64,000 nt of DNA, taken from Pasteurella skyensis (GTDB lineage Bacteria; Pseudomonadota; Gammaproteobacteria; Enterobacterales; Pasteurellaceae). Made by a program: the position numbers and the translations under genes. This document shows, piece after piece, positions 63,186 through 64,000 of this stretch. The stretch is from the NCBI RefSeq assembly GCF_013377295.1, contig NZ_CP016180.1:1-64000 (forward strand). Direction: 5' to 3'. Within the stretch, counting starts at the first letter, position 1, and every line of letters begins with the position of its first letter. Under the pieces are notes generated by a model that had not been told where the DNA came from, searched no databases, and saw nothing but the letters and a program-made list of their open reading frames with translations.

Positions 63186-63326
63186 ATTGGCATTTTATGA
63201 TGATTTTACTTTCATTTATTGGTGTTTTTATTTGCAAAATTATTGTTATAAATGTTAGCATTAGGGGTTCAACCCACTAATTTAATACATTTTTACGTAT
63301 TTTCGACCGTTTATAGAGGTATATTG
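63186..63326 (+). promoter_or_regulatory. Conserved control region ahead of adhesin 3
   Basis: Resembles the region ahead of adhesin 2: GCATTTTATG (63190-63199), GTTTTTATTTGCAAA (63224-63238), ATTGTTAT-AATGTTA (63242-63257), ATTTAATACA and GAGGTATA before the start. In this copy the CAAT half of the ATTG-N4-CAAT repeat is altered to AAAT. Confidence 0.55.
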
Positions 63327-64000
63327 ATGAACAAAGTATTTAAAGTTATCTGGTGTAAAACAAACCAAACAATGATTGCTGTATCAGAATTGGCAAAATC
63401 ACAAGGCAAATCCTCAAGTATCACAAGTTCACAGCCACATTTTAAGTTAGCAAAAGTTACTCTTTCAATAATGATGGTACTTGCTGGGCAGTCTGTGTTT
63501 GCAGCGATTTCAACAGGAGTCAAAACATCAACAGGTAGTAGTGCGATTCAAAATACTGCAGGTAAATACAATTATTGCTATTTTGATACTAGCAACAGAG
63601 CAGTTGTTTGTGGCGATAAAGATACTAAAGGTTCAGGTGGTGACGAAGGAACCATCTCTTTAGGAAGTAATGCACAAGTGAAAAAGGACGGCGGAGTTGC
63701 AATTGGATCGGATAGCCTTAGTGATGGTTATAGCTCTGTCGCTATAGGTTGGGTAGCTCAAGCAACAAAGATGGGAGCCGTTGCACTTGGAAGAAAGGCA
63801 CAGGCAAAGGCACAATCTAGTGTTGCAATAGGGAATGAGGCAGAAGCACAGTATTCATCATCGGTAGCTATCGGATCTAGTGCTAAAACTAAAGCTTCAT
63901 CATCGGTAGCTATTGGCAACGGAGCAGAGACTATAGGGAGTTCTAGTTTTGCAATGGGAAAAGGTGCAAAAACTGAAGGAGATTCTAGTTTCGCACTGGG
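63327..64000 (+). CDS. Trimeric autotransporter adhesin 3, 5' part only
   Basis: Start of a third type Vc adhesin; the frame is open for 224 codons to the window edge. The extended signal peptide (MNKVFKVIWCKTNQTMIAVS) nearly matches adhesin 2, with cleavage near residue 59. Cys84 and Cys95 follow, with the same ten-residue spacing as in adhesin 1. From about residue 110 the YadA-head pattern appears (VAIGSDSLSDGYSSVAIGW, VALGRKAQAK, VAIGNEAEAQ). Total length and anchor cannot be seen. The 345-bp gap before it holds the accBC terminator, an uptake-signal motif and the shared control region. Confidence 0.9.
   Translation, partial: MNKVFKVIWCKTNQTMIAVSELAKSQGKSSSITSSQPHFKLAKVTLSIMMVLAGQSVFAAISTGVKTSTGSSAIQNTAGKYNYCYFDTSNRAVVCGDKDTKGSGGDEGTISLGSNAQVKKDGGVAIGSDSLSDGYSSVAIGWVAQATKMGAVALGRKAQAKAQSSVAIGNEAEAQYSSSVAIGSSAKTKASSSVAIGNGAETIGSSSFAMGKGAKTEGDSSFAL

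Noticed and set aside
63481-63663. Short plus-strand frame, and a minus-strand frame at 63311-63523, at the start of adhesin 3
   Set aside because: Both lie inside the continuous adhesin frame that begins at 63327, which has a clear signal peptide and head repeats.

Overview
The window is AT-rich chromosomal DNA of a gammaproteobacterium, almost certainly a member of the Pasteurellaceae. Three things point there. The proteins resemble Haemophilus and E. coli homologues throughout. Intergenic copies of an uptake-signal-like motif recur (core AAGCGGT followed by an A/T-rich tail containing TTTGCAAATTT), which is the form typical of the Actinobacillus pleuropneumoniae / Mannheimia side of the family. 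Giant trimeric autotransporters with the extended signal peptide seen in this family are also present. No species name can be given from the sequence alone.

Layout. 1-7.2 kb: the complete F1Fo ATP synthase operon on the minus strand (atpIBEFHAGDC) with a recognisable promoter and a probable terminator. 7.3-14.5 kb: ordinary single genes (ubiD, znuA, mscL, rpsT, murJ-hemG, a deoR-type repressor, a YaiI/YqxD protein). 14.5-28.7 kb: the S10, spc and alpha ribosomal protein operons in series on the plus strand, with secY and rpoA. Each has its own promoter; S10 and alpha have leaders that look like the known L4 and S4 autoregulatory sites. 28.9-35.1 kb: nrdDG (anaerobic ribonucleotide reductase), thrC, ffh and ubiJ. 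35.1-36.2 kb: an IS256/IS1249-like insertion sequence with perfect 26-bp ends, sitting in the stem of a terminator. 36.3-37.9 kb: a BCCT osmolyte transporter.

38.6 kb to the end: a surface-adhesin region. Two complete trimeric autotransporter genes (3797 and 3213 codons) lie in tandem. A third starts at 63327 and runs off the window. Between the second and third sit ruvA and accBC. The first adhesin carries six nearly identical 388-residue repeats and the second three of about 410 residues. These repeats are mosaics, which points to recombination between copies. The first and third adhesins share a C-x10-C pair just after the signal peptide. The first and second share a module after the neck built of Y-x-x-G-[ST]-[VI] units that I cannot assign to a domain I know. 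The second and third share an upstream control region that the first lacks.

The housekeeping genes form standard pathways: ATP synthesis, translation and secretion (ribosomal proteins, SecY, Ffh), ubiquinone synthesis (ubiD, ubiJ), haem synthesis (hemG), peptidoglycan precursor export (murJ) and fatty acid synthesis (accBC). The adhesin cluster is the accessory and most variable part. I found no CRISPR array, tRNA, rRNA or prophage. The best candidates for something undescribed are the module and cysteine pair in the adhesins and the palindromes ahead of the first adhesin.
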